Assembly: GCA_041394245.1 (NCBI GenBank) | Contig: JAWKIR010000002.1 | Coordinates: forward strand, 1,364,001-1,428,000 | Origin: Acidimicrobiales bacterium | GTDB taxonomy: Bacteria; Actinomycetota; Acidimicrobiia; Acidimicrobiales; Aldehydirespiratoraceae | Direction: 5' to 3' | Length of the DNA stretch: 64,000 nt | In this document: positions 9,173 to 16,069 of the stretch, piece by piece | Numbering within the stretch: position 1 is the first letter of the stretch | Layout: each line of letters opens with the position of its first letter | Translations under genes and position numbers: made by a program | Notes under the pieces: generated by a model | Seen by the model: only the letters and a program-made list of their open reading frames with translations | Databases searched by the model: none | Told to the model about the DNA's origin: nothing

Positions 9173-10522
9173 GGCCCCGAGGAGCAGGAACAGACCCACG
9201 ACGGTGTAGAGGACCATCACGCCGAGCATCGGGTACTGCGAACGAACGGCGACGGCGTGGGGGTAGCGCGAGATCGCCCGGTCGTGGGCCGCGGCGACGG
9301 CGAGCACGTGCCCGACCGCGATGGCCAGGGTCTGGACCCAGGCGATCGTGTCGGGCGACACCAGCAGCCAGTTGATCGTGTAGTCCTTCGTGCCGAAGAG
9401 GTCCCAGCCCCGCCCGAACGGGTCGGAGATCTGGATGAACATCCGCTGGCCGTCGAGCACGAGGAGACTGAAGTAGTGCGCCACCGCGTAGGCGGCGGCG
9501 ATCGGCACCAGTGTCGGCCCGAACACGGCCGAGAGCTCCTCGGGCGCATCACCGGTCACGCCCCCCATCAGGTTGATCGCGATGACGTAGGCCAGTCCGA
9601 CGAGCATGACGATCGACAGCAGCCCGATCGTGCTCACGACGGTGAGATCCCATCCGACCGAGTCTCCGGCGATGTCGAACCAGAGCGAGCTCCGGGTGAA
9701 ACCGTCGAAGGTCGTGCTCCCCAGGACGACGATGATGAAGGGCACCATGCCGACGGTCGGCTTCAGCGTCGCGAGACCGGCGAGCGGCGGCCGGACACGG
9801 AGCCGGCGATCCTCGTCGAGGTGGAACACCGCCAACGCCCCCAGCTTGGCGAAGAGCACGGCGAAGCCGTCGGCGCACCGGACCCAGCCCCGGCCATACA
9901 CGGCAGCGCCGACGAGCATCACCGCGCTGTAGATCGTGAGGAACACGGCGATGGCCCGGGGATCGGCCGCCGACTGTCCGTCGGCCTCCCACCACATCGA
10001 CCGGTAGGCGAGCTCGAACCAGAGATAGGCGAAGATCGCGACGGCGGCGGGCCACAGCGTGCCCTCGCCGTGGTCGATCGCCGAGATCTCCGCACCCGTC
10101 ACCCGGCTCTTCACCCACGCGGCCACGTCGGCGATCGTGAAGTACGGGTTGAAGGCGCGCCACACGTCGCCGAACACCGCCGACACGAACTGGAGGCCGA
10201 CCCAGAACCAGATCAGGAACGCGTCGCCCGAGATGTTGACCGCGAAGTTCGGGTTGCCCTCCCACGCCGCGTACAGCACGACACCGAAGAGGAACAGCCC
10301 GATCAGCTTGAGCAGTGCCTCGAGGAGGCGAGCCGGCGGTCCGACCGCGTGCCACAGGGCCCGGCCCCGGGCGGCGGCCTCCAGATGGGGTCGCTCCCAG
10401 AACGCGCCGAGGGCCACGAACGAGATCGCCACCGAGAACCCGGCGGCCCAGGCGAGCTGCCAGGCCGGCAGCGGCAGATCGGTGCGCCCACCGATGCCGT
10501 GGGCGAGGAGGCTGCCGATCAC
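9170..10522 (-). CDS. Polytopic membrane protein of a metal-binding lipoprotein operon
   Basis: 450 residues with ten or more hydrophobic segments and no soluble domain. Recognisable stretches include LLAHGIGGRTDLPLPAWQLA near the N terminus, HYFSLLVLDGQRMFIQISDP and a C-terminal YPMLGVMVLYTVVGLF helix. From memory, similar actinobacterial proteins are labelled fenitrothion-hydrolase-like, a name taken from a membrane hydrolase, but I could not verify this and do not assign an enzyme activity. The start is GTG at 10522, overlapping the stop of the cupredoxin-like gene by GTGA; a longer frame to 10834 is spurious. Translational coupling to two metal-binding-type lipoproteins suggests a role in copper handling or periplasmic redox chemistry. 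Confidence 0.72.
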   Translation of the reverse strand: MIGSLLAHGIGGRTDLPLPAWQLAWAAGFSVAISFVALGAFWERPHLEAAARGRALWHAVGPPARLLEALLKLIGLFLFGVVLYAAWEGNPNFAVNISGDAFLIWFWVGLQFVSAVFGDVWRAFNPYFTIADVAAWVKSRVTGAEISAIDHGEGTLWPAAVAIFAYLWFELAYRSMWWEADGQSAADPRAIAVFLTIYSAVMLVGAAVYGRGWVRCADGFAVLFAKLGALAVFHLDEDRRLRVRPPLAGLATLKPTVGMVPFIIVVLGSTTFDGFTRSSLWFDIAGDSVGWDLTVVSTIGLLSIVMLVGLAYVIAINLMGGVTGDAPEELSAVFGPTLVPIAAAYAVAHYFSLLVLDGQRMFIQISDPFGRGWDLFGTKDYTINWLLVSPDTIAWVQTLAIAVGHVLAVAAAHDRAISRYPHAVAVRSQYPMLGVMVLYTVVGLFLLLGA

Positions 10523-10896
10523 GACACGGTCATTCGCACGAGCAGCCGGCTGGAGCCCTCGAGCTCGATCTCGAACGTCCCCGGGATCAGGGCGTCGAAC
10601 GTCGTCGACCCTTCGCCGTCGACCAGGTCGACGTAGAGGTCGTAGCCGTGGACGTGCACTTGGTCGTCGCTGTTGCCCGTGACGACGACCTCGACCGAGT
10701 CGCCGAGCGCGACGTTCTCCTGGCGGGACCCACCCACCAGGTCGCCGTCGACGACGTCGAGCGCGATCACGACATCGGCCGCGGCATCGCCCGACGAGGG
10801 CGCGGGATCCGCCGCCCCGCCGTCGTCGCCGCACCCGCCGACGAACAGCGCGACGGCGAGGACCAGGGCCACGACGAGGAGGACGCGCGATCTCAC
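10519..10896 (-). CDS. Cupredoxin-like lipoprotein
   Basis: 125 residues. The leader MRSRVLLVVALVLAVALF ends in the lipobox VGGC and is followed by an acidic linker. The mature domain resembles the EfeO-type cupredoxin fold: DDQVHVHGYDLYVDL holds two His residues at the strand that usually carries a metal ligand, and the protein ends GTFEIELEGSSRLLVRMTV. A full type-1 copper Cys-His-Met set is not visible. The GTG start at 10896 overlaps the upstream lipoprotein stop (GTGA), and the stop overlaps the membrane protein start in the same way. Confidence 0.72.
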   Translation of the reverse strand: MRSRVLLVVALVLAVALFVGGCGDDGGAADPAPSSGDAAADVVIALDVVDGDLVGGSRQENVALGDSVEVVVTGNSDDQVHVHGYDLYVDLVDGEGSTTFDALIPGTFEIELEGSSRLLVRMTVS

Positions 10897-11873
10897 GACG
10901 CCACCGTCACCGTGGTCGCGGCCGAGATCGGTTGACCGCCGACCACGTAGGGCTGGTGGTCGTTGGTGTACGCGACCACCGAAATCTCCACCTCACCCTC
11001 CGGCAGCGCGGCGATGTGGGTGGCCGGACCGTACAGGCGACCGAGCTTCTGGCCATTGGCATAGATGTGGAGGTGACCCTCCCCGTCGACGTGCTCGCCC
11101 GACGCGTGCTCGGGGCTCAGCACCATGCCGTCGACGGTGACGAACGCGTTCCACCCGGACTTCGGGTCGTCGACCACCTCGAGCGCGATCGTGGGCGCGT
11201 CGCCGACGAATTCGACGGGCGCGGCCTCGTCGTGGCTGTGGCTGTCGTGGTCGTGAGGCGGCACGGTGAACGTCACTCGGGCCGTGATCGGCTCGCCGTC
11301 GACGGCGTAGGCGCGATGGTCGTTGGCCGAGAGCTCGACCGCGATGTCGACGTCGCCCTCCACCACGCCGGCGTAGTGGATCCACTCGTTGTAGAACCGC
11401 AGCACCTTCTCGCCGTCGACGTAGAGGTGGAAGTGCCCCTCGCCGGCGACATGGTCGGTCGACGCCGCCCGCGGCGCGATGGTGAAGTCGTCGGTGAGCA
11501 CGTGGATGTCGACACCGCCGGCCGGATCGGCGAACACCTCGACGTCGACCGTGGGCGCGCCCTCGGCGGGCACGTCGACCACGCCGTGATCGTGCTCGTC
11601 GGTCGCGTCGCCGTCGGTCATGGCGGTGTCGTGTTCGCCGTCGGCATCGTGGTCGTGGTCGTGCTCGCCGTCGGCATCGTGGTCATGCTCGCCGTCGTCA
11701 TCGGCCATGTCGTCGTCGGCCATGTCGTCATCGGCCGTTTCATCGGCCGTGTCATCGGCGGCGGCCGCGTCGTCGGCCGTGGTGGTGGTGTCGTCGTCAT
11801 CGCCGCAGGCGGCGCCGAGCAGGGCGACGACGGACAGCGCGGCCAGGAGCCGCAGGATCGCGCGGTTGCGCAT
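10893..11873 (-). CDS. His/Asp-rich lipoprotein, putative metal binder with two repeat domains
   Basis: 326 residues. Leader with lipobox (VVALLGAAC) followed by GDDDDTTTT and a low-complexity run rich in His and Asp (EHDHDADGEHDHDHDADGEHD) at about residues 60-95. Two similar beta-rich domains of about 95 residues follow; each carries a HVxGEGHxHxYxxGxKxxRxYxxxxH pattern (HVAGEGHFHLYVDGEK and HVDGEGHLHIYANGQK) and a later NDHRxY/NDHQPY motif. Several His per domain suggest metal binding. The protein is lipid-anchored outside the membrane. The start at 11873 gives a clean signal peptide. The gene leads the operon and overlaps the cupredoxin-like gene by 4 nt. No function is established; copper, zinc or nickel binding is inferred. 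Confidence 0.75.
   Translation of the reverse strand: MRNRAILRLLAALSVVALLGAACGDDDDTTTTADDAAAADDTADETADDDMADDDMADDDGEHDHDADGEHDHDHDADGEHDTAMTDGDATDEHDHGVVDVPAEGAPTVDVEVFADPAGGVDIHVLTDDFTIAPRAASTDHVAGEGHFHLYVDGEKVLRFYNEWIHYAGVVEGDVDIAVELSANDHRAYAVDGEPITARVTFTVPPHDHDSHSHDEAAPVEFVGDAPTIALEVVDDPKSGWNAFVTVDGMVLSPEHASGEHVDGEGHLHIYANGQKLGRLYGPATHIAALPEGEVEISVVAYTNDHQPYVVGGQPISAATTVTVAS
11629..11770. repeat. Coding low-complexity repeats in the His/Asp-rich segment
   Basis: Short imperfect tandem units, for example copies of TCGCCGTCGGCATCGTGGTC about 30 nt apart, then several TCGTCATCGGCC-like units, encode the EHDHDADG and DDDMADDD runs. They are in-frame, and copy-number slippage would lengthen or shorten the metal-binding tail without destroying the gene. 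Confidence 0.6.
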
Positions 11874-11947
11874 GGTGAGTTCTCCGGTTCGAGGGGTTCG
11901 CGTACGTAGCGGGACGCCGACCACCACACGGTGGAGGGCGTGGACGT

Positions 11948-12325
11948 CTATCGACGGATCCGGGGAGGTCCCCGTCGTCCCACCCGGGACGGGACGAGCA
12001 ACGGGGCCGGACGCCGGGTGACACCGGCGACCAGCGGGGCACTCAGCGCGAGCACCTGTCGGTCGACCTCGCCCCTGAGCGCCGCGAACAGCGCCCGCAC
12101 CGCGACGGACCCCGAGTGGACGACCCGGGCCAGCCGGAACACCACCGCACCGGCCATCAGGCCCGCCAGGGTCGCGGGAACACCGACCGCCGCAGCGACC
12201 GGGTTCGTCGTCGAGGCGACATCGGCCACGAGCGCCACCGACGTGACGGTCAGGACGGGGATCGCGAGAAGGGCGAGGATCATCCACCCGGCCCGACAGG
12301 CCTCGGAGACGGAACGTCCACGCAC
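11948..12325 (-). CDS. Small hypothetical membrane protein
   Basis: 125 residues from a GTG at 12325. Two hydrophobic segments are evident (AGWMILALLAIPVLTVTSVALVA and VAAAVGVPATLAGLMAGAVVF), followed by a basic C terminus (RRPAPLLVPSRVGRRGPPRIRR). I recognise no family. Coding potential is supported by the two helices and positive-inside tail. It lies upstream of the His-rich lipoprotein gene on the same strand with a 74-nt gap, so it may or may not be in that operon. The longer frame to 12430 overlaps the divergent phosphotransferase start and is less likely. Confidence 0.5.
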   Translation of the reverse strand: MRGRSVSEACRAGWMILALLAIPVLTVTSVALVADVASTTNPVAAAVGVPATLAGLMAGAVVFRLARVVHSGSVAVRALFAALRGEVDRQVLALSAPLVAGVTRRPAPLLVPSRVGRRGPPRIRR

Positions 12326-12416
12326 GAGCGCAACGGTAGCAAGCGCGGGTCCGCTACCAGAACCAGCTAGGGGAAGGGCACCACCACCTCCGGGTCGCGG
12401 CACTAGGTTCGGCCCG

Positions 12417-13496
12417 ATGAGCGATGACATCGGTACCGTGCCCGAGATCGACCGGACCGCCCTGGCCGGTTGGATGCAGACCCACCTCGCCGGGGCCGAG
12501 GCGGTGGAGATCGAGGAGTTCTCCCCGCCCCGCAGCGGCTACTCGGCGGAGACGACCGTGTTCACCGCCCAGGTCACCCGCGACGCGTCGGTCGCGACCG
12601 AGAAGTACGTCGTGCGCCGGGAGACACCCGAGCCGCCCGTCTATCCGGCCCAGTCCGACCTCGACGTCGAGATCGAGATCCAGTACCGCGTCATGGACGC
12701 GGTCGCCCGCCACTCCACCGTGCCCCTCGCCCCCCTCGTCGGGTTCGAGCCCGACGGCTCGATCCTCGACGCGCCGTTCTTCGTGATGGGCTTCGTCGAC
12801 GGCGAGGTCCCGATCGAGAGCCCGATCTACACGCAGGAGGGCTTCTTCGTCGACGCGACACCCGAGCAGCGCCGCGACATGCTCTTCGACGGGCTGCGGA
12901 TCCTCGCCGACATCCACACGATCGACTGGCGCGCCGCCGGGCTCGAATGGCTGGCCCCGGCCGGCACCGAGCCGGGCACGGTCCGCCAGATGGACGTGTG
13001 GGAGCGGTACTGCCGGGGCAGCCTCGGCGACCGCGTGCACCCGTTGTTCGACGAGGGCATGACGTGGCTGCGGGCCAACGTGCCGGCCGAGCCGGAGGTG
13101 TGCCTGAGCTGGGGCGACCCCCGGCCCGGCAACATCATCTGGCGCGACTTCCGGGGCGTGTGCGTCACCGACTTCGAGGCGGCCTCGATCGCGCCCCCCG
13201 AGTTCGATCTCGGCTGGTGGCTGATGTTCGACCACTGGTCGCACGAGACCATGGGCGTCGACCGGCTCCCCGGCGAGCCGACGCGAGACGAACAGCGCGA
13301 CCACTACGCGTCGTGTCTCGGCCGCGACGTGGGCGACACCACGTTCTACGAGGTGTTCGCCGCGGTGCGCTACACCGCCATCGTCGTGCGGGTCATGAAC
13401 CGCATGGTCGACCGGGGGATGCTGCCACCGGATCAGACCATCTGGCTCGACAACCCGGCGACCGTGTGCCTCGACATGATCCTCCCGCGGTCGTGA
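12417..13496 (+). CDS. Aminoglycoside-phosphotransferase-fold kinase
   Basis: 359 residues of the APH/choline-kinase fold. The catalytic loop reads LSWGDPRPGNIIW, with Trp instead of His in the usual HGDxxxxN motif but Asp and Asn kept; the metal-binding Asp follows in VCVTDFEAASIAPPEFDLGWW. These proteins in lipid-degrading actinobacteria are not antibiotic resistance enzymes. The mammalian ACAD10/11 relatives carry an APH domain that phosphorylates 4-hydroxyacyl-CoA before the dehydrogenase domain acts, so a similar acyl-CoA role is possible. It faces the DUF7064-like gene tail to tail. The start ATG at 12417 gives a normal N terminus. Confidence 0.83.
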   Translation: MSDDIGTVPEIDRTALAGWMQTHLAGAEAVEIEEFSPPRSGYSAETTVFTAQVTRDASVATEKYVVRRETPEPPVYPAQSDLDVEIEIQYRVMDAVARHSTVPLAPLVGFEPDGSILDAPFFVMGFVDGEVPIESPIYTQEGFFVDATPEQRRDMLFDGLRILADIHTIDWRAAGLEWLAPAGTEPGTVRQMDVWERYCRGSLGDRVHPLFDEGMTWLRANVPAEPEVCLSWGDPRPGNIIWRDFRGVCVTDFEAASIAPPEFDLGWWLMFDHWSHETMGVDRLPGEPTRDEQRDHYASCLGRDVGDTTFYEVFAAVRYTAIVVRVMNRMVDRGMLPPDQTIWLDNPATVCLDMILPRS

Positions 13497-13519
13497 GCCG
13501 GCGCGGTCAGGGCCGGCTC
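13495..13519. terminator. Bidirectional GC-rich hairpin
   Basis: GAGCCGGC, a 9-nt loop, then GCCGGCTC form a perfect 8-bp stem between and slightly into the convergent phosphotransferase and DUF7064-like genes. It has no U tract and probably serves both directions. Confidence 0.5.
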
Positions 13520-14451
13520 CCGTAGCCGAGCCGGTCGCGGAAGAAGCGCCGGGCCGCGGGCGCGCTCCAGTTGTCGTGGTCCTCGCCCCAGGCGGTGACC
13601 CCGTCGAAGGTCCATTCGGTGAGGCAGTTCCACGTGAACAGGTTGGGGTTGAGGTGCACGCCGAGCCGGTTGCGGCACCGTCCCTCGGCGCGGATGTCGC
13701 GCCCTGCCTCGTCGGTGATGTCGATCACGACCCGGGTCGGCGCGCCGGTCTCGTCGTCGCGCTCGAGCACCTCTCGCCGCGCCGAGACGAGCTTCGACCA
13801 CTCGCCCTCACGAATGACGTAGCCGTGGATGCCGATGCACCCGTCGCCGAAGTCCATGGTGATCGCGTGGAAGCCGTCGTCGGCCGACGCGGTGGCGTAG
13901 CTGTAGCCACCCCGATGGGCCGGCGAACTGGTGAGCCCCTGACCGAACTGGGGCCGCACCCCCCACGAACGGTCCCGGAACCCGAAGCTGTCGACGGCGA
14001 ACTCCTCGTCGAGGAGGCGGATCGTGCCCTGGTAGCGACCCGGCTGATCGAGATGGGACTCGCCCAGGTAGTTGGGCGGGGCCACGGCGGTGAAGGTGAG
14101 GGCGACATCGATCTCGTCACCCCCGTCGGGGTCGGCGTAGGCGATCTCGTAGGTGCGGAGCGGTTCGACACAGCGGTAGCGGATGCCGTTGGGGAGCCGG
14201 ATGTCGGACAGTGGCTGATCGGGCAGCGGCAGGTGCCAGAAGTTCTTGGCGTGGAGCACGTTCCACGGCTGACTGCCCTGCTCGTTCCAGAAGTAGGCGC
14301 CGCCCGCGGTGACCTTCTGGTTCGGACGGAAGAACGGGTACAGCTGCCCCGACAGCAGGCGCTCCGGCACCGTGAAGGTGAACCAACAGGTCTCCGTCCA
14401 GTACGGGTCGTCGCTGGTCGGCGGGTGGAACTCGTCGTCGGGGTGCCCCAT
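13507..14451 (-). CDS. DUF7064-like protein
   Basis: About 314 residues with no signal peptide or membrane segment. Motifs such as WFTFTVPERLLSGQLYPFF, VDSFGFRDRSWGVRP and a hydrophobic beta-rich layout match the proteins I know as DUF7064/DUF7065, found beside acyl-CoA dehydrogenases, SDRs and APH-type kinases in lipid-degrading actinobacteria. The fold is probably a double beta-barrel resembling lipocalin-like AttH/CrtC proteins; the activity is unknown. A second member of the same family lies at 20261-21289. The ATG at 14451 follows the SnoaL-like gene by 10 nt; a GTG at 14460 would shorten the gap to 1 nt. Confidence 0.7.
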   Translation of the reverse strand: MGHPDDEFHPPTSDDPYWTETCWFTFTVPERLLSGQLYPFFRPNQKVTAGGAYFWNEQGSQPWNVLHAKNFWHLPLPDQPLSDIRLPNGIRYRCVEPLRTYEIAYADPDGGDEIDVALTFTAVAPPNYLGESHLDQPGRYQGTIRLLDEEFAVDSFGFRDRSWGVRPQFGQGLTSSPAHRGGYSYATASADDGFHAITMDFGDGCIGIHGYVIREGEWSKLVSARREVLERDDETGAPTRVVIDITDEAGRDIRAEGRCRNRLGVHLNPNLFTWNCLTEWTFDGVTAWGEDHDNWSAPAARRFFRDRLGYGSRP

Positions 14452-14461
14452 GGCCGGCACG

Positions 14462-14917
14462 CTACTCCGCGGTGGCGGCGTCCCAGGCCGCGACGCGTTC
14501 GGTGTCCTCGTAGTCCTCCCAGCGCAGGAGCCGACCCCAGCGCGCCTCCAGGAAGAGCACGGCCCGGTTGGCGTAGACGTCGGCGCCGCCGCCGGGGTCG
14601 ACGATGAACTCGTGGATCCGGACGGCGATCCGGGTGTTCCACGGCGGACCGTTGACGAGGATGTCCTCGATCCGGAACTGGATCCGTTCGGCCACGAAGC
14701 GGTCGGCGAAGGCGATCGCCTCGGCGGTGCCGCGGTGGGTGACGTGGCGGTGCCGTCCGGTCTGCTGGGGGCGGAACATCGTCGCCCACGAGTTGTGTCC
14801 GGGGAACGCCAACTCGAAGTCGGGATGGGCCAGCTTCAGCAACAGCGAGTAGTCGCCCTGGTTGAGTCGCTCGATGCCGTGACGCAGCAACGCCCGGATC
14901 GCGGCCTTGTACATCAT
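14462..14917 (-). CDS. SnoaL-like / NTF2-fold protein
   Basis: 151 residues. The helical start (YKAAIRALLRHGIERLNQGD), LAHPDFELAFPGHNSW, a HRGTAEAIAFADRF helix and the final beta-strands (AVLFLEARWGRLLRWEDYEDTE) give the NTF2/SnoaL cone fold used by polyketide cyclases, steroid isomerases and many binding proteins. It is the first gene of a minus-strand unit with the DUF7064-like gene and reads away from the TetR regulator; both operator palindromes sit directly upstream. Ligand unknown, plausibly a lipid or steroid-like molecule. Confidence 0.8.
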   Translation of the reverse strand: MMYKAAIRALLRHGIERLNQGDYSLLLKLAHPDFELAFPGHNSWATMFRPQQTGRHRHVTHRGTAEAIAFADRFVAERIQFRIEDILVNGPPWNTRIAVRIHEFIVDPGGGADVYANRAVLFLEARWGRLLRWEDYEDTERVAAWDAATAE

Positions 14918-14928
14918 GTCCTCCCGAG

Positions 14929-14950
14929 GTCTAGAACGATCACTCTAGGA
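14929..14950. promoter_or_regulatory. Imperfect TetR-type operator
   Basis: GTCTAGAAC-GATC-ACTCTAGGA. The left arm is identical to that of the perfect palindrome 37 bp away, and the right arm keeps CTAG. It lies 12 nt upstream of the SnoaL-like start, so a bound repressor would block that unit. Confidence 0.65.
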
Positions 14951-14965
14951 CGTGGCCGTGCCGGC

Positions 14966-14987
14966 GTCTAGAACGAATGTTCTAGAC
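14966..14987. promoter_or_regulatory. Perfect TetR-type operator palindrome
   Basis: GTCTAGAAC-GAAT-GTTCTAGAC, a 22-bp site with perfect 9-bp arms, 8 nt before the TetR start. The form (TAGAAC...GTTCTA) is typical of TetR operators. Together with the imperfect copy it suggests autoregulation plus control of the divergent SnoaL/DUF7064 unit. Confidence 0.8.
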
Positions 14988-14994
14988 TGCCGGG

Positions 14995-15579
14995 ATGGCC
15001 GGGACCCGCGACCGCATCATCGTCGCCACCAACGAGCTCTTCCGTCGCCACGGCTACAACGGCACCACGCTGAGCCAGATCTCGGAGGCGGCCGACGCCA
15101 CGATCGGATCGATCTACCACTTCTTCCCCGGCGGCAAGGAGGCGCTCGGCGTCGCCGTCGTCGAGACGACGGGCGCGATCTATCGGGAGCTCTTCGAGTC
15201 GATCGCGCGGGAAGCCTCGGACCCGGCCGAGGCGTTCGCCGACTTCTTCGCCGGCGCGGCGGCTGTGCTCGAGGAGTCCGACTTCATCGACCCGTGCCCG
15301 ATCGGCACGGTGGCCCGCGAGGTGGCCAACACCAGCGAGCCGTTGCGCATCGCCGCGGCCGGTGTCTTCGACTCCTGGATCGACGCGGCGGCCCGGCATC
15401 TCGTCGGCGCCGGCCTCTCCGACGAGCGCGCCGGCGCGCTCGCCCAGGTGTTCGTCGCGACCGTCGAAGGCATGTTCGTGCTGTGCCGGACGCAGCGCTC
15501 GACCGCGCCGCTCGACGCCGCCGGCCGCTCGATCCGAGAACTCGTCGCGCAGGAGGTCGCCCAGGCGACCCACCGCTGA
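14995..15579 (+). CDS. TetR-family transcriptional regulator
   Basis: 194 residues. The N-terminal helix-turn-helix is clear: RDRIIVATNELFRRHGYNGT, then TLSQISEAADATIGSIYHFF, followed by PGGKEALGVAVVE. The C-terminal domain resembles the YxaF/LmrA type, with CPIGTVAREVANTSEPLR. The divergent position and the two palindromes before its start identify the SnoaL-like and DUF7064-like genes as probable targets. Ligand unknown. Confidence 0.9.
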   Translation: MAGTRDRIIVATNELFRRHGYNGTTLSQISEAADATIGSIYHFFPGGKEALGVAVVETTGAIYRELFESIAREASDPAEAFADFFAGAAAVLEESDFIDPCPIGTVAREVANTSEPLRIAAAGVFDSWIDAAARHLVGAGLSDERAGALAQVFVATVEGMFVLCRTQRSTAPLDAAGRSIRELVAQEVAQATHR

Positions 15580-15619
15580 GCGGCCACGGCCACCGTGTCG
15601 CTGACCTGCGGCCCGTTCC

Positions 15620-16015
15620 CTACTGCCCGGCCCGTGCGCGGTCGTCCGACGCGGTTCGCATGTGCAGGAACTCGTCGATGCGCAGGAAGCCCGGGGGACG
15701 CTTGGTGCCGGCCGGCAGCAGGGCGTAGGCCTCGGTGGCGTCGATGACCTCCGGGTCGACGAGGTCGACGACGGAGCCGTCGACCTCGAGCCGGGCATGG
15801 CCCGCGGCCGTCACGTTGCGCACCCAATCGCATCGCGACCCGTACACGAGGGTGAAGACGAAACCGTCGTCGACGGCGACGGCTTCGAGCGGTGTGCGGT
15901 ACTCACGGCCGGTGCTGCGCCCGACGTGGTGGATCACCTGCCACCGATCGTTTCGCAGCGCTCGCGGGTTGAACACCCGCTTGTTGATCCTGCCCCACCA
16001 CAACGGCATCGGCAT
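15620..16015 (-). CDS. Ddn-type (deazaflavin-dependent nitroreductase family) protein
   Basis: 131 residues. The split-barrel fold of the Ddn/FDOR-B family is marked by the opening PRALRNDRWQVIHHVGRSTG, then REYRTPLEAVAVDDGFVFTL and VYGSRCDWVRNVTAAG, the region that binds F420 in family members. Such proteins use reduced F420 on quinones or nitroaromatics, or bind related cofactors. It is the last gene of the minus-strand set led by the DUF4345 gene; 54 nt separate it from the MerR gene. A second family member is at 45441-45908. Confidence 0.8.
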   Translation of the reverse strand: MPMPLWWGRINKRVFNPRALRNDRWQVIHHVGRSTGREYRTPLEAVAVDDGFVFTLVYGSRCDWVRNVTAAGHARLEVDGSVVDLVDPEVIDATEAYALLPAGTKRPPGFLRIDEFLHMRTASDDRARAGQ

Positions 16016-16069
16016 GGTCGACTCCTCACCGCCGGCGGTGCCGGCTCCTGGACGGGTCGCCGCCGGCGG

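Noticed and set aside
11629..11770. The His-rich tandem units as a mobile or regulatory repeat
   Set aside because: They keep the reading frame and encode an acidic, His-rich run, so coding low complexity is the simpler reading.
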